A DNA stretch of 64,000 nucleotides from Norana najaformis (GCA_964023275.1 OZ029919.1:5127367-5191366), one strand, 5' to 3'; numbered from the stretch's first letter, positions 31,870-42,653 are shown. Notes: generated from the sequence alone by a model not told the origin. Made by a program: numbers and translations.

Positions 31870-32300
31870 CATACAATGCATGTTTCTCTGAATTGCATGG
31901 CATAACATCGTATTGCAGTAGAGATGCGGCCTTGTATCTCGTCATCCATTTAGTTTGGAACCTGTCTAGATGTATGCCACGCTGGTCCCGCTTCGAATCA
32001 GACAACAGATGTTCGTGTGGGCACAAATTGCGTTTAAGGGAGAGGGACAAACAAGAGGGGTTGAGCGCCGAAATCAGAGGCTGGGCAGACGAACGATTCG
32101 TGTAGGAACGGAGAATCCGCGATCAGACGCTGTATGGAGGGCAATTGACCTTTGACCCGCTGCTAACTGGCCCCGTCGAAGGCTTTCGCGTGATGAGACG
32201 GCGAAAGTGGAAGCCCGCGTAATTTCCAGAGGGCGCTGAGGATTACCTCTGTTCCCATCACCACGATCCCCGCCCCATTTCACTTCCCACTTCCCACCTT
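31870..32300. promoter_or_regulatory. Unique island, candidate regulatory DNA
   Basis: Non-repetitive, GC-balanced DNA between two satellites. Opposite open frames cancel as coding evidence. Weak inference only. Confidence 0.25.
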
Positions 32301-32324
32301 CGTATACGCATTACACCACAATTC

Positions 32325-32685
32325 GCTTGTATGTATGAGTGAATGCATGTATATGCATGTATGCATTTAAGTATATTGTATATATATATGCATGCTTGTA
32401 TGTTGTATGTATGTATGTATTTATTTTTATATATATGTATGTATGATATATGCATGCTTATACGTTGGACGTATGTATGTATACATGCATGTATGTTGTA
32501 TGTATGTCTGTATGAATGTATGTATGTATATATGAATGTATTTTTGTTGTGTGTATGCTATACTGTATGCATGCATGTATGTAGTAGAAGCCACACGTAC
32601 TTGTATATATATATATATATATGTAGAGAGAGAGAGTTAGAGAGAGAGAAAGACAGACAGACAGACAGACAGACAAAGAGAGAGA
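32325..32685. repeat. (TATG)n tract, then (TA)n, (GA)n and (GACA)n
   Basis: GTATGTATG-type DNA with ATGCATG variants to about 32585, (TA)n at 32604-32622, and GAGA and GACAGACA runs to 32685. Confidence 0.9.
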
Positions 32686-32844
32686 GATGTACATGTGGCC
32701 TCTACGCTTATGCTTCCATTTGCATTAGGGTACAGACATCAAATGCAAAAATTGTAGTTTAATTCCACACTTGCTAAATTAATCATCCAGAATATTACTG
32801 GTCCTTGTCCATTAAAATTCGTAAACTTTAAGTTTTTTGTGTCT

Positions 32845-33885
32845 GTGCTATAGTCCCTGGCCTTGACATATGAGTCCTTTGCCTCTCTGCTGTAGTCCAT
32901 GGCCTTGACATATGAGTCCTTTGCCTTTCTGCTATAGTCCATGGCCTTGACATATGAGTCCTTTGCCTCTCTGCTATAGTCCATGGCCTTGACATATAAA
33001 GTCCTTTGCCTCTGTGCTGTAGGCCCTGGGCTTGACATATGAGTCCTTTGCCTTTCTGCTATAGTCCATGGCCTTGACATATGAGTCCTTTGCCTCTCTG
33101 CTATAGCCCATGGCCTTGACATATGAGTCCTTTGCCTCTGTGATATAGTCCATGGCCTTGACATAAGAATCCATTCTCTCTGTGCTGTAGGCCTTGGCCT
33201 TGACATATGAGTCCTTTGCCTCTCTGCTATAATCCATGGCCTTGACATATGAGTCCTTTGCCTCTCTGCTATAGCCCATGGCCTTGACATATGAGTCCTT
33301 TGCCTCTCTGCTATAGCCCATGGCCTTGACATATGAGTCCTTTGCCTCTGTGATATAGTCCATGGCCTTGACATAAGAATCCATTCTCTCTGTGCTGTAG
33401 GCCTTGGCCTTGACATATGAGTCCTTTGCCTCTCTGCTATAATCCATGGCCTTGACATATGAGTCCTTTGCCTCTCTGCTATAGCCCATGGCCTTGACAT
33501 ATGAGTCCTTTGCCTCTGTGATATAGTCCATGGCCTTGACATACGAATCCATTCTCTCTGTGCTGTAGGCCCTGGCCTTGACATACGAGTCCTTTGTCTC
33601 ACGGCTATAATCCATGGCCTTGACATATGAGTCCTTTGCCTCTCTGCTATAATCCATGGCCTTGACATATGAGTCCTTTGCCTCTCGGCTATAATCCATG
33701 GCCTTGACATATGAGTCCTTTGCCTCTCTGCTATAGTCCATGGCCTTGACATATGAGTCCTTTGCCTCTCGGCTATAATCCATGGCCTTGACATATGAGT
33801 CCTTTTGCCTCTCTGCTATAGTCCATGGCCTTGACATATGAGTCCTTTGCTTCTGTGCTATAGGCCATGGCCTCGACATGAGTCC
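32845..33885 (-). repeat. 42-bp minisatellite, about 25 units, open reading frame on minus strand
   Basis: Unit (plus strand) TTGACATATGAGTCCTTTGC continuing CTCTCTGCTATAGTCCATGGCC is 42 bp, or 14 codons. Read on the minus strand, the KDSYVKAMDYSREA phase stays open for about 19 units (about 33803-32997), and a second phase, SRPWIIAERQRTHM, is also open. Four unit types recur in fixed order (KAKAYSTER, MDSYVKAMDYITEA, KDSYVKAMGYSREA, KDSYVKAMDYSREA) in blocks of 4, 5 and 4 units, a higher-order repeat. Single-base insertions near 33803 and 32997 break the frame. No promoter, start or flanking exon is evident. Most likely non-coding satellite DNA. Confidence 0.9.
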
Positions 33886-33899
33886 TTCATTTCGGTATT

Positions 33900-35030
33900 A
33901 GTCCCTGGCATTTGAAAAACGGCCTCGCACATACATCAAAAGTGCCGCTCCCAAGGATAAGGAACAAGTTATTTAAACGCGTGTGTTCCCAGAGTCTAAC
34001 GACCAACCGACGAAGCGAGAACAACGTCGGAACGGAAGGGAACTGGACCTGAATCTTCATCTTCATCTGACGCCCAGTTCATTTCCGATTGAGTCGTTCC
34101 GTTTCAACCATTTTAGCCGTTGCTTAGCAAGCGCTTGTCTTCGCCGGCGTACTAATCGTCGACGCTGTTAGAACATGCAATTTCTTGACTGTTTCAGGTC
34201 CGGCTTAATTCCGTTAATTCCACCTCGGTTAAACGCCTTCGCCCGTTCGCCAAGTTGAGTCTATTATTAATAAACGCTGTTTGCAGCCAATTACGCGCTC
34301 CTTTTGCAACGAGCAGTCGGCCAGTCTGCTGCGAGATATTAAGCTACTTATAAGGCTGTCCGGTGTAACAATACCCCGACCGACTAATTCGATTCGAGTC
34401 ATTGAGTCAGCGCAGTCATGCTGTCGCGGTGATGAAATCTGACGGCAGAATTAAAAGGCCCCCTCCGTGCGTTTTCCCCGTCGCTAGGTGGATGCGCTGA
34501 GCCGCGCCTGGAACTGTTGTGTGCGCCATCGTCGGTTGCGGCGGCAGATAAGTGCGCCAGGCGACAGCCAATCGCAGTAAGCGGGTGGGGCCATTGGCGA
34601 TGCAGTCGCATCTCCGAATTGTCATAAGACGACGCGTTGCGCGAGAGAAGACGATGTTAAAGAGAAATGTGAAGAAGCTCGTCGTACTTGTCTGGTCGCT
34701 CAGATTTGAGCAGATTATTCGAAAACGAGTTTCCGCTCCTGGTCGATGTTGGACTGGGGTCTTTTGTGCAAGAGAAAGCGCCAGCGCTGTCTACGAAGCA
34801 CCTGAGAATATTCAACTCAGAAAGTCTTCAACTGGGCATTTCCCTCTAGGAAGCAGGTAACTGCGAAATGACAATGGTGTTTTGGAAATGGGCAGCGGGG
34901 AAGTAAGCCTGTCATACGACGCAGTCATAACGACGAGTTGTCTGCAGATGTTCTCATGTGTGTGATTATTGTGTTGTGAGTTTAGGAAGAAGAAATTAAA
35001 CCTACGAAGGATGTTTCCGGCGATTGTTGA
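33900..35030. promoter_or_regulatory. Unique upstream region of bsx
   Basis: About 1.1 kb of mostly non-repetitive, GC-balanced DNA that ends roughly 0.8 kb before the bsx start codon. It includes homeodomain-type words (GGCTTAATTCCGTTAATTCC, CCAATTACGCGC, CTAATTCGATTCG). Short frames at 33983-34171 and 34552-34860 lack domains. It may hold promoter or enhancer sequence and 5' UTR. No TATA box or transcription start could be fixed. Confidence 0.35.
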
Positions 35031-35032
35031 TA

Positions 35033-35098
35033 TCGTAATCTCGAGATTTCTACAGCGCCCAACGAAAGTTAAGTCGCGGGAACCAGCTTATTCACATT
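35033..35098 (-). mobile_element. LINE 3' end, TTACGA-tail family, copy 4 (66 bp)
   Basis: CGTAATCTCGAGATTTCTAC, AGCGCCCAACGAAAGTTAAG and CCAGCTTATTCAC match the other copies, then stop abruptly at TTGATACG, a very short 5'-truncated insertion. Confidence 0.7.
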
Positions 35099-35454
35099 GA
35101 TACGAGTATGGAGTCAATGAAACAACAAGGACGAATGCCTCTTTGTCTCTTTCTCTTCCCTTCTTTCTCTGTCTCTGTCTCTTTCTTTCTTTCCGTCTTT
35201 GTCTGTCACTTTGTTTCGGCTTGGTCTTTATCTCCTCACCTTCACCGAAAATGAACGAATAACATTAAGAACTTAGCTTTCTTCAGTTGTTGATAATCTT
35301 GGTTCAGTTCGGCAGTGACTTTTTACAAGTTTATATATGCGGTAATAAGACATTCATCGCGTTATGCAAAGACCAATTACCTTTCGATGTCTTCGTAAAG
35401 CGGAGTTTGGCATATTCAATACGCCTCTAAGACAGTAAGCAGGGACATTAGCAA

Positions 35455-35735
35455 TGGCTTAACGCACAATTATATAGCGCCATAAACTAAAGCCTTGTCA
35501 TAAGTGAGTCTTCCTTGTTTTCTACTTTCTTAATACTACCAAAATATGGGCGCTTGCTAAGTGTTCCACTTCCGCCGGTGCTGGGCTAGGAGCGCCTCTG
35601 CGTAGCACCTTAAAGGTCGCTATATAAATGCTCTGACTGAACGAATGAACGTACGAATGAGTGAATTAGTGAACGAACAAATGTACTAACGAATGAGTGA
35701 AGGGGTGAATGAATGAGTGAATGAGTGATTAATTT
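35455..35735. mobile_element. Two LINE-type 3' ends and a GAATGAAC/GAGTGAAT tail
   Basis: ATTATATAGCGCCATAAAC (35470) is a minus-strand end. GAGCGCCTCTGCGTAGCACC TTAAAGGTCGCTATATAAAT at 35590-35630 is a plus-strand end followed by about 95 bp of degenerate GAACGAATGA repeats as its tail. They lie directly in front of the bsx first exon and may contribute to its 5' flank. Confidence 0.6.
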
Positions 35736-35846
35736 ACTTACGGTTGACAAATCATTCGGGTGATTTCAGCGCAGAACCCCAGCCAAGAACTGCTGTGAAA
35801 TAAGTTCGTTCTTCTGCTAAGGTTACTTATTGAAAAATCCGAAAAG

Positions 35847-36088
35847 ATGAACCCTACATCAGCAGCAGCAGCAGCAGCTGCAGCAGCGGCATCCGATGCA
35901 AACGGAGCCAATCGCTTCACTTCTTTCTTCATCGATGACATCCTGTATACAAGGAGACGATCCATTCCTCCTCCGCCATTTCCACGCAGCGTCGGAAGCT
36001 GCAGCCCATTCAGTGTCAGCAACAGCCACCTGTCGGGTGATTCCAAGCGCAGCCTTGACCTTGGACTAATCCCCAGCTCGTCCGACAG
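35847..36088 (+). CDS. bsx: Brain-specific homeobox protein, exon 1 (residues 1-81)
   Basis: Encodes the N-terminus of a Bsx/bsh homeodomain transcription factor. After MNPTS come ten alanines (residues 6-15, GCA-rich) and then RFTSFFIDDIL (23-33). This is the conserved T-S-F-F-I-E/D-D-I-L segment of Bsx proteins and fits the eh1-type FxIxxIL Groucho/TLE-binding motif, implying repressor activity. A proline stretch (SIPPPPFP) and a serine-rich segment follow. The ATG has A at -3. The exon ends GACAG|GTAGGA (donor 36089), phase 2, and joins 39250 to give Arg81. The alanine run may be length-polymorphic because its codons are nearly pure. Confidence 0.85.
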
Positions 36089-36117
36089 GTAGGACAAGCA
36101 AGTCGGTCTCCGCTACA

Positions 36118-36210
36118 ATGTATGTATGTATGTATATATGTATGTATGTATGTATGTATGCATACATGTATGTATGTATGTATGTATGCATGTATGTATG
36201 TATGTATGAT
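36118..36210. repeat. (TATG)n microsatellite in bsx intron 1
   Basis: TATG units with one mirrored GCATACATG break, beginning about 30 bp after the exon 1 donor. Confidence 0.9.
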
Positions 36211-36410
36211 TCGGTCTTAAAAGGATTCAGAAGTTTGGAGCCAGAACTGGACATTTCCGAAAATACATGCAAGTAGTTAGAAAGCAGCATTAGAACATTA
36301 GAACATTAGAACATTAGCTAACTGAAAGGAATAGTTGGATATTGTCAGTATATAAATGGTAGTGAAGAAAGCTGTCAGTTAGCAGTGAACCAAGTAGAGT
36401 CCTAAGTATT

Positions 36411-36900
36411 GTAATCGTAATCGTAATCACGAGATTTCTACAGTGCCCAACGAAAGCCACTTCACGGGGACTAGTTTATTCACAGGCACCGAGTCAAAAC
36501 AAAATCGATAGGCATAAAGGGTTCGGTTCCAGGTCAAGATCCAAAAGTCAGGCAGAGAGACAGCGTGGCAGCTACAGTGGGTGGTGTTTGGTATTGGAGA
36601 GGAAAGAGGGATAAGAGGAAGAAGGGGAGTGTAAACACGGACGGGCACAGAACGGATCCTTGAGGAACTCCGCATTTCAAGACAGTTGGCACCAAAGTAA
36701 GTTGACTGATACGTACTGATTGAGTGCAGGTCAGATGCGACCCAACAGAGAGCAGGACCAGAAAGGCCGGGCCAGTGTTCGAGTCCTTGAAGGAGCATAT
36801 CATGATCAACCGTGTCGAAATTGGGGGATAGGTCAAGCAGAATGAGGGTAGTCCCCTTGCCTTTATCCATGCAGCTTATTGTGTGAAGTTGAACGGCAGG
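36411..36900 (-). pseudogene. LINE reverse-transcriptase fragment fused to TTACGA-tail 3' end (copy 5)
   Basis: On the minus strand, about 36855-36797 encodes LILLDLSPNFDTVDHDML, reverse-transcriptase motif A (LDLS-A-FDTVDH) with Ala changed to Asn. Next, GLSGPALCWVASDL matches the family's G-I-S-G-T-A-L-x-W segment. CGVPQGSVLCPSVFTL (about 36679-36632, another phase) is motif B. A frameshift lies between them. Motif C (YADD) is absent: past 36632 the sequence jumps to the 3' end shared with 9411-9650, ending in the GTAATCGTAATCGTAAT tail. So this copy has an internal deletion plus a frameshift. The family is jockey/CR1-like by motif style. It lies inside bsx intron 1. Confidence 0.8.
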
Positions 36901-37254
36901 TATAGTACGGTTTCAGTGAAGTGATGTTTGCGGTGAGCGGATTGGAAAGGAAGGCACAAGCTGCGGACGAGAAGGGACAGCTAAGACGATTAGCAACAAC
37001 TTTTTCCAAAAAATTTTGAAATAAAATGGGACGATAATTTGATAATCGTCAGGAGAGAGAAGAGGATGAACTATTGCGAGATGATGGACAGCCCGGTGTT
37101 GAAACAGGTAGCTAGCTTGTCGAGGGGTTTGACGATTCATTTACAGTTTTTTGCGTTGGGTCTTGGCGAATGCGATACAGAATGCCAACATTTTTCACAT
37201 TTTTTACATATTTACAAGTTAAATGTTCATTAACATATACTCCTAAGTTCAGTC
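36901..37254. other. bsx intron 1, probably more LINE-derived sequence
   Basis: Continues without a boundary from the minus-strand LINE fragment; minus-strand open frames here lack a clear motif. Confidence 0.4.
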
Positions 37255-37445
37255 CAGAGTCGTAGTCGTAGTCTTAAACTCGAAATTTCTAAAGCGCTAC
37301 TCAAAAAGCTAAGCGCGGGCACCAGCTTATTCACGTCAGTGGGGCTGTCGAAAGATGCCGTGTCAAGAACCAAGTCCGATCGCCAGAAGACCAGAGAGAA
37401 AAGAGGATAGGAGTTGTTAGGGTGGGTTGTGTTTAAGCCAGACTC
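37255..37445 (-). mobile_element. LINE 3' end, TTACGA-like tail, copy 6
   Basis: AGTCGTAGTCGTAGTCTTAA, then CTCGAAATTTCTAAAGCGCT, CACCAGCTTATTCACGTCAG and GGGGCTGTCG. A diverged member of the family, meeting a plus-strand LINE head-on at about 37446. Confidence 0.6.
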
Positions 37446-37448
37446 TAC

Positions 37449-38620
37449 TCTATTGGCATTTTCTTCGACCATTCTAAGACATTTGATACTGTAGATCATC
37501 AAATTATTATTAACAGGTGAAACACTACGGTGTACTTTGGGTGTGGCCTTAAGTGGTTCCCCGATTATCTTAGAAACATAAATCAATGTGCTTCCTGCTG
37601 TGGCCACCTTTCACGACAAACAAATGTGCGATGTGGAGTTCCAGAAGGCTTCATTTTGGGTCTTTTGCTATTTTCTGGTCCACCCAAAATGACATCACCA
37701 GTACTTTATCGTTGCTTCAATTTTTAATCTGTGTCGATGATACCAGTGTATTTCTGTCGGATAAATCGATTGAAGCACTAAATAATAAAATGAATCTTGA
37801 AATAAAAAATATATCAGCGTGGCTTGGAACCAATAGATTTTCTTGAAACTTAACAAACGGACTTTATATTATTTCGATCTAATCGGAAATTGCTTGCAAA
37901 CTCTGACCCAAACATTCCTGCATTACTGATAATAAACAATTCGCACAAGTAGGCCATATATACTCTGTCAAATTCTTAGAAGTCTGTGTTGATGAACATT
38001 TAACATGAGATGAACATGAAACTATATTATGTAAAATATTGTCATTCTGCATGCATCGCATTCGCCATACCCAAACACAAAACATACTCGTTACCTTGCA
38101 TGTCTCCTTACTTAATCTTTCCTTACTTTCCTTACTTTTCCTATTGCAATATTACCTGGGCTTCAAATTATTACTGTCGCTTAACGTATAACCCAACAAA
38201 AGCGCCATTCATGCCATGTGTACTCAACGTAAAGGCGTTACTTCCTTTAGAGCCAAAACTCGGCCTTCTTTTCTCAGTCTATGGGAGTACAGTTCTTTGA
38301 ATTGATCAATAAGCTTCAGATACGTATATATATATTTGAAAGGAAATTACCTGTAAATTTTATTAAATTTTTTGTCAGAACCTGGAAGTGCAAGGTCATT
38401 ACACTAGATATTGCAGTAAATACCGAAAATGTTTCGCACGCAGTATATAAAACAATTTTCTATATTGATATGTGGACCATCTCTCTGGAATTCCTTCCTG
38501 GCGGAACTAATTTCCTTTACTTCATTTCAAAGTGCAGTTAAAACGTTATTTGACATAATTATTGTGTATAAAATGTGTAATATGTCTGTAAGTTTGTACA
38601 CTTGCACCACCTTGTAAGTT
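37449..38620 (+). pseudogene. Jockey/CR1-like LINE reverse transcriptase, decayed, in bsx intron 1
   Basis: Fragments appear in order in shifting frames. FFDHSKTFDTVDHQII (about 37457-37505) is RT motif A. VRCGVPEGFILGLLLF (about 37627-37675) is motif B. ICVDDTSVFLS (about 37728-37760) is motif C with Tyr-Ala replaced by Cys-Val before the catalytic DD. Next comes SAWLGTNRFS, the usual W-L-x-x-N-K-L-S segment. KFLEVCVDEHLT (about 37970-38005) corresponds to K-F-L-G-V-x-I-D. A segment like PYLSYCNITWAS (about 38120-38170) follows. Finally, ILICGPSLWNSFLAELI (about 38445-38500) is the C-terminal G-P-x-L-W-N-x-L-P region. Many stops and frameshifts show a long-dead insertion. Confidence 0.85.
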
Positions 38621-39249
38621 TCTGCTCTTTAGTACGAGGCTTTATTGACTTCAATTCATATATTTTTCATCCATAAAGTTACCGCACATGTGAGTAAATC
38701 TGATTAAAAGGCGACTCTAAGAGCGGAACTACATTGTTCGTTATGGGTTAACCTGTTGACATTCATGTATTACTATGACTGATTGTAACGGCCATTCCGG
38801 ATTTTGGTAATGGATGAAGTACATGAATCTGAATATGACTCTCAGACGCAGCTTGTTCCACATCACGTGCTTTTGAATAACACGTTGAAAGGTGAAAAGA
38901 AATGTGGTGCACACGAATTCAATGCATGAAAATATGTGTCTTTGAAAAATGAGCTGTTTAATATTGCATAAAGTAATATTTGTAATTTTTATTTTTATCG
39001 TACAGTAATCGCGACAATTCATACAGCATCGTCAGTAGCAAGCTACTTCAAGGGTGCTTTACAATGTCCAGTGTCATGGTGCACAAGGGTATAAGGACAC
39101 AACCGACCGAATCTACATATTTATGAATATTTATGAGGTGCACACAGATTCAATGCAGCCAAAATAGCATTTTCTTTGACTTGTGCTATGTAATTGTCTG
39201 ATCACGTTGCCTTACCGCAGACATTATTTTGAAAGCATGTATACTGCAG
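38621..39249 (+). other. Rest of bsx intron 1
   Basis: Around 39025-39065 is CAGCATCGTCAGTAGCAAGC followed by TACTTCAAGGGTGCTTTACA, a diverged copy of the LINE-type end at about 62025-62070. The intron ends with ATACTGCAG (39241-39249). Confidence 0.6.
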
Positions 39250-39506
39250 GTATCCGTTGATAAGTTACGCCTCACTGATTCCTGGTCGAAGCCTGGACCT
39301 TCAAGGTCTTCGTCACGACGAGAAAGGTCCGTTCCGCTCGGCTGCGTCTGACTTTGGACTCGACGCCCTGAAGGACTCGTCAAACCCCTCGACAAGCGCC
39401 TTGCTTCAGCACCGGGCTGCCCATCACCTCGGCTCCCTTCAGCCTCTGTTCGCCCAGTTCCACCGACAGACCCCGACCAACCCCTTCTTACCTTCAGCTA
39501 ACCACG
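39250..39506 (+). CDS. bsx: Brain-specific homeobox protein, exon 2 (residues 81-167)
   Basis: The linker region continues in frame: YPLISYASLIPG (matching the YPL... block found downstream of the eh1 segment in other Bsx proteins), then a charged serine-rich stretch and a His/Gln-rich part (LLQHRAAHHLGSLQPLFAQF), ending NPFLPSANH. Borders are ACTGCAG|G and CACG|GTGAGT (donor 39507). The exon is 257 nt and carries the reading frame from phase 2 to phase 1 correctly. No stop occurs in this frame. No domain of known structure is present; the segment is probably disordered. Confidence 0.8.
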
Positions 39507-40249
39507 GTGAGTATACGATGCACATTATGCCCCTTAGCTTCTAGCGCTTTTGATAGGCACTTCAAGACGCTATATAAATAATAAATACTCAAGTATATAC
39601 TTACATACCTAAGTACATGTATACACACATACCTCATAACAGTGGCGCACGTGACCTTTTCAGACAGGATGGCTCGAGTACCTAGATGAAAACTGAGGGG
39701 TCTGAAACAGCCAGCCTCTACGACTAGGGGGTTGGAGATCGTCATAAGCTCTCCCAGCCTAAACGTTGTTACTGTTGCGCAATCACAGTTATAGGCCGAG
39801 GCCTAGTTTTCGACTGCAACATGTTGGTTTCAGTCCACCAGAATTAGCCAAAAATTAGGAAGCTAATAGCTAAATTCTGGACTCAAAAATATCCAATGAA
39901 GAAACACTATGTCACTCGACAGAAAACTACGGGAGCAACTCGAATATTTTTGCATGCCAAAGCCAAGCAACAAACTAGTACAGTCATTTGATGTCCAACG
40001 GGCGATGCTGCAATTTAGTCAGACATCACTGAAATCGGCCGAGGACAATCGCTCGAAGTTATCCTGATCTTTGATATCTGAGAAGGTAACGATTACAGGA
40101 ACAGCGAGACAGGCGTTCAAGTCGTCATAAGCTAATGATGTGTGGAAGTTAATCGCGGAGTTGAGAACCGCGAGCGGAGCTAAGTGCTCCGCAGGGCATT
40201 TACCTTGCATCTAGCCGTTTCAGTTGGGCTCTTTATTCTTTGAGTGATC
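39507..40249 (+). other. bsx intron 2, first part
   Basis: A LINE-type end lies at 39540-39600 (TAGCGCTTTTGATAGGCACT, GACGCTATATAAATAATAAA). The remainder to 40249 is unremarkable. Confidence 0.5.
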
Positions 40250-40607
40250 ATTCGAGTACTGCCTTGATCAATACCTCTGCCCTTTCCGTACCTTCTCGTA
40301 CCCTAATAGCACATAAACAACCTTGTAGCTGATCCAACATTCGAGTACTGCCTTGATCAATACCTCTGCCCTTTCCGTACCTTCTCGTACCCTAATAGCA
40401 CATAAACAACCTTGTAGCTGATCCAACATTCGAGCAATGCCTTGATCAATACCTCTGTCCTTTCCGTACCTTCTCGTACCCTAATAGCACATAAACAACC
40501 TTGTAGCTGATCCAACATTCGAGCAATGCCTTGATCAATACCTCTGCCCTTTCCGTACCTTCTCGTACCCTAATAGCACATAAACAACCTTGTGGCTGAT
40601 CCAACAT
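40250..40607. repeat. 89-bp tandem repeat, four copies, in bsx intron 2
   Basis: Units begin ATTCGAGTACTGCCTTGATC or ATTCGAGCAATGCCTTGATC at about 40250, 40339, 40428 and 40517. They differ at only a handful of positions (units 1-2 have GTACTG, units 3-4 GCAATG). Recent local amplification. Confidence 0.95.
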
Positions 40608-41092
40608 GTCTTCGCTTCGTCGAGCCTTCCTCAGGTCCTTGAAGCCAGTTTAACGCTTTGTAAGACAAACTGAAGCTGTACCTCCCAAAAATCTTTTACG
40701 AAGAGCGATATGTTGTGGGCTTAAGAGTTGTTACAATTGTAGACTGAAAGACCTAGCTGTCTGCTCGTCACGTATTTCGACTGTTTCTGTTTATTTTACT
40801 GATATGTCACTGAAGTCTTCAACGTCTGATGTAACTGAGGATTCATTCCTATATGACTTTCTGAGGACACAGTGCTCGAGAAAAATTCATCTTTTCCTTT
40901 CTGCATTCAGAATATTCAGGCAGACAAAGGTTTAGGAATATTTTAATTCGTTATATCTGGTCTTACATTATATAGCGCCTTTTTAAAAGGCGCGGGCGTG
41001 TTGAAGAAGCCAGTGAAATGGCAAAATAGTTTTCCTCAATTCTTAACCTTTGAATTCGTTTCGAAATGAGCTTTTCAAACTAAAACGAAATC
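40608..41092. other. bsx intron 2, middle
   Basis: No gene. A minus-strand LINE-type end (ATTATATAGCGCC, TTTTTAAAAGGCGC) at 40970-40995 forms a perfect hairpin AGCGCCTTTT / AAAAGGCGC. Confidence 0.5.
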
Positions 41093-41094
41093 GT

Positions 41095-41580
41095 GAAGCT
41101 CTCCTTCCTCCTCGTTTTCATCCTCCTCCTCTTTTCCTCTTCCTCTTCTTTCTTCCTCTTCCTCACCCTAATCATACAACTCCTTTTCTCCCTCCTCCTC
41201 ATACAACTCCTTCTCCTCTTCTTCTTCCTCAACATTATCCTCATGATTGTATGCTTCCCATTCCTTTTCATCCTCCTTTTCCTGTTTTTTCTCATTCTCC
41301 GCCCTCCTCCTGTTCCTGCTCACCACCACCACCACCACCACCTCCACCACCACAGCCATCACCACCAGCAACATCACCACCACCATCACCTCCACCACCA
41401 CCACACCCACCACCACCACCATCACCACCAGCAGCACCTCCACCACCACCTCCACCACCACCTCCACCACCACCTCCACCACCATCACCATCACCACCAC
41501 CACCACCACCACCAGCACCTCCACCACCACCTCCACCATGTCCTCCTACATCTTTTTCATCTTCCTCGTCCTCGTGATCT
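41095..41580. repeat. (TCC)n/(CAC)n pyrimidine-rich tract in bsx intron 2
   Basis: CCTCTTCC-type DNA to 41310, then CACCACCAC and CCACCT mixtures. The Pro-, His- or Thr-rich frames in all three phases are low-complexity artefacts. Confidence 0.9.
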
Positions 41581-41639
41581 TGATTGTCTGCTTCCTCTTC
41601 CTATTCATCCTTTTCTTTATTACTTTCCTGTTCATAAGA

Positions 41640-41830
41640 GAAGAACTCTGCTGCAATTATTCGTTGTCTCTATTCCGCATCATCCCGGATCATATTTTGT
41701 CAATTAATTGGACCCCCTACCGTTTCTCGGCGGAAGTCGAAAGTGCCGTTGATTAGCATCCAATTAGGATTCAATCGACCACATCTCAGTATCAAAATCT
41801 GCGATGCACGGATTCCAATGATCGTCATGC
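41640..41830. promoter_or_regulatory. Short unique TAATTA-containing intronic island
   Basis: GCAATTATTCG, CAATTAATTGG, CCAATTAGGATTC and nearby words in about 190 bp of unique DNA inside bsx intron 2. Possible intronic enhancer; weak evidence. Confidence 0.3.
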
Positions 41831-41867
41831 TTCTTCTTCTGCTTCATTTCCACCACCATCACCAACA

Positions 41868-42310
41868 CTCACCCAACCGTCCACCCACTCACCCACCCAC
41901 CCACCCACCCACCCACGCACCAACCACATACCAACCAACCACCACCTTACCGCCTTTGTGAGGTTCTCAAAGGTTCTATATAAATAACCAGATACAAACA
42001 TACCCACATGTAAGGTTAGGTAAGGAAATACATACATATATATACATGCATACATATTATATACATACATACATACATGCCTACATACATACATACAAAC
42101 ATATATACAAACATAAATACATATAAACATACATACATGCATACAAACATACATAAATATGTGCATGCAGCATACATGCATGCATGCATGCATACATACA
42201 TACATACATGTATACATACACACATACATACATCAATACATACATGTATACATACACACATACATACATCAATACATACATACATACATGCATACATACA
42301 TACATTACGA
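41868..42310. repeat. (CCCA)n, LINE-type end, then (CATA)n
   Basis: CCCA units at about 41876-41915. A LINE-like motif GCCTTTGTGAGGTTCTCAAA GGTTCTATATAAATAACC (41950-41990) follows, then CATA-type arrays from 42030 to 42308. The order fits a retroposon end whose tail expanded. Confidence 0.8.
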
Positions 42311-42465
42311 TGCCACCACCAGAGCCCAATCCACTTACATTCCCCACACCCATACATCACCAAACCTACCACTCTCTCACCCACCCGCCCAGCCACCCAG
42401 TCACTCCCCATTCAACGACCCACCCACCCACAACATCATTACTAAACTTTACTTGACAATCGTAG

Positions 42466-42653
42466 GTTTCCAGCATCTGCAAGGATTGTTTCAGCCTGAC
42501 GGTTCAAGCAAACACTGTCGCCGTAGGAAGGCTAGGACCGTTTTCAGTGATCAGCAGCTGAATGGCCTCGAGAAAAGATTCGATGTTCAGAAGTATCTTT
42601 CGACCCCGGAACGTATAGAGCTGGCATCACACCTCAACCTCTCGGAAACACAG
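42466..42653 (+). CDS. bsx: Brain-specific homeobox protein, exon 3 (residues 167-229, homeodomain 1-44)
   Basis: Encodes KHCRRRKARTVFSDQQL, then GLEKRFDVQKYLSTPERI and ELASHLNLSETQ. The K-H-C-R-R-R-K-A-R-T-V-F-S-D lead and L-E-K-R-F...Q-x-Y-L-S-T-P-E-R signature identify Bsx rather than Bar, Msx or NK proteins. The homeodomain begins at residue 186; helix 1 and helix 2 are complete here. The exon starts after ATCGTAG (acceptor 42464-42465) and ends ACACAG|GTTTTT (donor 42654), a phase-0 break between homeodomain residues 44 and 45. Reading past the donor gives unrelated residues, which confirms the splice. Confidence 0.95.

Noticed and set aside
34552-34860. 102-codon open frame upstream of bsx
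   Set aside because: No domain and ambiguous composition; overlapping minus-strand frames are equally long.
41050-41756. Pro-rich and His-rich frames of 170-200 codons in bsx intron 2
   Set aside because: All three phases of the same (CCT/CAC)n tract are open. They lie between well-defined bsx exons.
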